7,503 bases of DNA from Bacillota bacterium (GTDB lineage Bacteria > Bacillota > Clostridia > Christensenellales > CAG-138). A program made the translations under genes and the position numbers. The DNA lies in the NCBI GenBank assembly GCA_023458615.1, contig JAEWYV010000121.1:1-7503 (forward strand). Reading direction: 5' to 3'. The notes beneath the pieces were generated by a model, which was given only the letters and a program-made list of their open reading frames with translations, had not been told where the DNA came from and searched no databases. Position 1 is the first letter of the stretch, and every line of letters starts with the position of its first letter. Positions 6,047 to 7,503 of the stretch are shown in pieces.

Positions 6047-7060
6047 CTACCTTCCACCAAATAAAACGCCATAAAAACGCGGCATAACCCTACGCATCAG
6101 CAGACCCAGCGGGGCAAGCAGGGCAAGCGCGATCAGCGGAACGCTCACGTATGCAAGAAGCATCCAACCCACGGTGTGCGGCAAAAGCGCGTATTGAATC
6201 TTCTTAATCACGGAAAACGCGAGAATGTGCAGCATATAGATAAAAAATGAGGTTCCATAGGTGCGCTTGGGCGTGAAAGAGCCAGCGTCAAGCCCAAACC
6301 AGAGGCAAGCAATAATCATCAGGCTATATAACTCACAGTCCAGCAGTGCATCAAGCGCAACAATCAATGGAATCGCAAGTAGCAACGGAATCCGAACCGC
6401 ACGCGGGAAGGAGATGCGTGCAGCATCTGGAAAGCGGAGACCGACATAGGCGCCAATAGCATAAAACAGGATGAAACGCCATCGCAAACTGATTTCCGGC
6501 AAAAAAGTAGCAGGAGAGAATATGGAGAGCAACAGAAAGGCGGCAAGCACAATCTCGCCCAAATACCGGCGCGAAAATACAAGATAGAACAAGGGAGCCG
6601 CCAATGTAAATACGATCAATGTTTTGATAAACCATAAAAATCCTGCATAACGGTTGAGGAAGATCGAGGAAAGTAGTTCGGAGAATGTCAGCGGGGCCGG
6701 CGTACTGTTGAGATACTGCGCTAGAAACGGCAGCCGGGGAAGCAACGCAAAGAGCGCAAAATAGATGGTGTTCCAAATCAAATACGGGACAAGCAAGGTC
6801 TGAATACGGCGCTTCCATTTTGGGAGCAACTGATCCATGTGAAATCCACGATAGAACAAAAGAGAAGAAAGTAAGAAGAACAGCGGCACCGCCCACTCAA
6901 ACGCACCAATTGCCTTCTGCTCCAAAGCATACCCCTGTGTGCCCGCCAAAAACCCAAACTGGGCATAGTTTTCTGCATGGATAAACAATACGCCAATGAT
7001 TGCAAAAAAGCGAAATGCATTGATTTTATGGAACAAGGCATCTTCGGTGTCTCGATACAT
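6047..7060 (-). CDS. Membrane acyltransferase, acyltransferase-3 (OafA-like) family
   Basis: This 337-residue protein is almost entirely hydrophobic helices (about ten). The N-terminal block INAFRFFAIIGVLFIHAENYA (around residues 13-33) carries the family's conserved Arg17 and His28. Other family-like blocks are FFLLSSLLFYRG (61-72), VPYLIWNTIYF (91-101), FLWFIKTLIV (141-150) and FFIYMLHILAFSVIKK (272-287). Members transfer acetyl, succinyl or similar groups to sugars of surface polysaccharide, peptidoglycan or antibiotics; the substrate here cannot be told, since no polysaccharide genes are adjacent. The start at 7060 is fixed: an in-frame stop (TAA) lies nine codons upstream and no other start codon lies between. 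AAGGA (7077-7073) is 12 bases upstream, rather distant. It is divergent from the Crp/Fnr-family gene and may be under its control. Confidence 0.9.
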   Translation of the reverse strand: MYRDTEDALFHKINAFRFFAIIGVLFIHAENYAQFGFLAGTQGYALEQKAIGAFEWAVPLFFLLSSLLFYRGFHMDQLLPKWKRRIQTLLVPYLIWNTIYFALFALLPRLPFLAQYLNSTPAPLTFSELLSSIFLNRYAGFLWFIKTLIVFTLAAPLFYLVFSRRYLGEIVLAAFLLLSIFSPATFLPEISLRWRFILFYAIGAYVGLRFPDAARISFPRAVRIPLLLAIPLIVALDALLDCELYSLMIIACLWFGLDAGSFTPKRTYGTSFFIYMLHILAFSVIKKIQYALLPHTVGWMLLAYVSVPLIALALLAPLGLLMRRVMPRFYGVLFGGR

Positions 7061-7094
7061 ATAGGTAACGGTTCCTTCATATGATTATGGATTA

Positions 7095-7123
7095 ACCCTA
7101 ACATTACGGACTAGGGATGTCAA
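7095..7123 (-). promoter_or_regulatory. Candidate promoter of the acyltransferase gene
   Basis: The minus strand has a perfect TTGACA (7123-7118), a 17-base spacer and TAGGGT (7100-7095). The -10 box is poor (3 of 6) but is preceded by TG-N, as in extended -10 promoters, which could compensate. Transcription would start near 7088, giving a leader of about 28 bases. The dependence on a weak -10 box leaves room for activation by a regulator. Confidence 0.5.
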
Positions 7124-7139
7124 GAGCACAGAAACAGGA

Positions 7140-7167
7140 TTGACAAACTGGAAAGAACTGATAAAAT
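7140..7167 (+). promoter_or_regulatory. Strong SigA promoter of the Crp/Fnr-family gene
   Basis: A perfect TTGACA (7140-7145) and TAAAAT (7162-7167, 5 of 6) are 16 bases apart. Transcription should start near 7174, leaving a leader of about 64 bases. The -35 boxes of this and the divergent acyltransferase promoter are only 16 bases apart, so a factor bound here could affect both. Confidence 0.75.
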
Positions 7168-7182
7168 GTACCATATGGAACA
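7167..7182. promoter_or_regulatory. Candidate operator with Crp-like spacing at the regulator's transcription start
   Basis: TGTACCATATGGAACA is a near-perfect palindrome (7 of 8 pairs) centred at 7174-7175, on the predicted transcription start. Its half-sites TGTAC and GAACA are separated by six bases, the same 5-6-5 layout as Crp-type boxes (TGTGA-N6-TCACA). Binding at +1 would repress the gene, which would fit autoregulation by the Crp/Fnr-family protein it precedes. The binding factor is an inference. Confidence 0.4.
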
Positions 7183-7237
7183 CAATAGCGCGTTAACACG
7201 ATAGCACGCCTGAAATCCAAGCTTGGAAGGGAAACGC

Positions 7238-7503
7238 ATGAGTCGTTCGGTCAATCCAACTGCATATGCAAAACTAGCGTCGGAAACGTTTCTTTTTTCC
7301 GGTATCTCGGAGGAGGCAATTCGGTCTCTGCTCGTGATCGATGGCGTTCGCGTGGCACATTTTGAGAAGGATCAAGTCATTTTTGATCGACATGACACCG
7401 AACGCGCGCTTGGAATCATTCTCTATGGCGAGTGCATCGTCACCAAGGAGAGCGAAAACGGAAAAATGCCGATGAGCGTTTTGCGGCAGACCGATCTTTT
7501 CGG
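7238..7503 (+). CDS. Crp/Fnr-family transcription regulator, N-terminal part (3' end outside window)
   Basis: This is a partial gene running off the right edge; 88 complete codons are visible. ATG at 7238 is supported by GGAAGGG (7225-7231) 6 bases upstream. The translation starts MSRSVNPTAYAKLASETFLF, then SGISEEAIRSLL (about 21-32) and VAHFEKDQVIFDRHD (about 39-53). It continues with ALGIILYGECIVTKE (about 56-70) and ends SVLRQTDLFG. This is the beta-roll pattern of the cyclic nucleotide-binding type sensor domain: 'LF.GIS', a glycine or aspartate turn after 'F.K.QVIF', 'I..G...V', and an 'L..GD.FG'-like end in which the usual Gly is Thr. The DNA-binding helix-turn-helix expected at the C-terminus is outside the window. 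No N-terminal cysteine cluster is visible, so an Fnr-type iron-sulfur sensor is unlikely from what is seen. The effector is unknown. Confidence 0.85.
   Translation, partial: MSRSVNPTAYAKLASETFLFSGISEEAIRSLLVIDGVRVAHFEKDQVIFDRHDTERALGIILYGECIVTKESENGKMPMSVLRQTDLF

Noticed and set aside
6351..6896. A 181-codon minus-strand frame inside the acyltransferase gene
   Set aside because: It is a shifted frame of the same strand; the 337-residue frame carries the acyltransferase motifs and has the fixed start.
6778..7104. Minus-strand frame starting at 7104, upstream of the acyltransferase start
   Set aside because: Although an ATG with AAGGA nearby exists in this frame, its product is not family-like and runs out of frame with the acyltransferase.
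7185..7208. ATAGCGCG / ATAGCACG near-direct repeat and the GTTAAC palindrome between them in the regulator leader
   Set aside because: The units are only eight bases and imperfect; without conservation data they cannot be told from chance.

Overview
The window looks like ordinary chromosomal DNA of a low-to-medium GC Gram-positive bacterium, most likely a member of the Clostridia. The clues are a clostridial-type second EF-G, a lipoprotein carrying a small bacterial cytochrome b5-like domain, strong AGGAG-type ribosome binding sites, and compact housekeeping gene order with simple sigma-70/SigA-type promoters. This assignment is inferred from family resemblance and was not tested by any search.

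Left part (1-2674), all rightward. The 3' two thirds of an EF-G-type translation factor gene ends at a very strong intrinsic terminator (1435-1464). An unrecognised 170-residue membrane protein with two N-terminal membrane helices and a soluble tail follows, and then a second terminator (2062-2092). A lipoprotein gene with a cytochrome b5-like heme-binding domain (2154-2618) has its own promoter, embedded in that terminator, and a palindromic candidate operator. A 17-bp hairpin (2636-2674) separates it from the convergent genes on its right.

Middle part (2686-6045), leftward. This is an apparent three-gene genome-maintenance unit transcribed as xth (exonuclease III/AP endonuclease), maf (house-cleaning nucleotide pyrophosphatase) and uvrC (nucleotide excision repair). 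A near-consensus promoter at 6017-6045 can drive all three. Between maf and uvrC the first ~40 bp of uvrC are duplicated, which creates an 18-codon mini-ORF whose stop overlaps the uvrC start.

Right part (6047-7503). A leftward membrane acyltransferase-3 family gene is separated from a rightward Crp/Fnr-family regulator gene, cut by the window edge, by a 177-bp divergent promoter region. That region holds two perfect TTGACA -35 boxes back to back and a palindrome with Crp-like spacing at the regulator's predicted transcription start.

I found no CRISPR array, tRNA, rRNA, insertion sequence or phage gene, and no clearly new multi-gene system. The most interesting signals are the duplicated uvrC start with its coupled mini-ORF, the two candidate operators (2108-2126 and 7167-7182), and the heme-domain lipoprotein.
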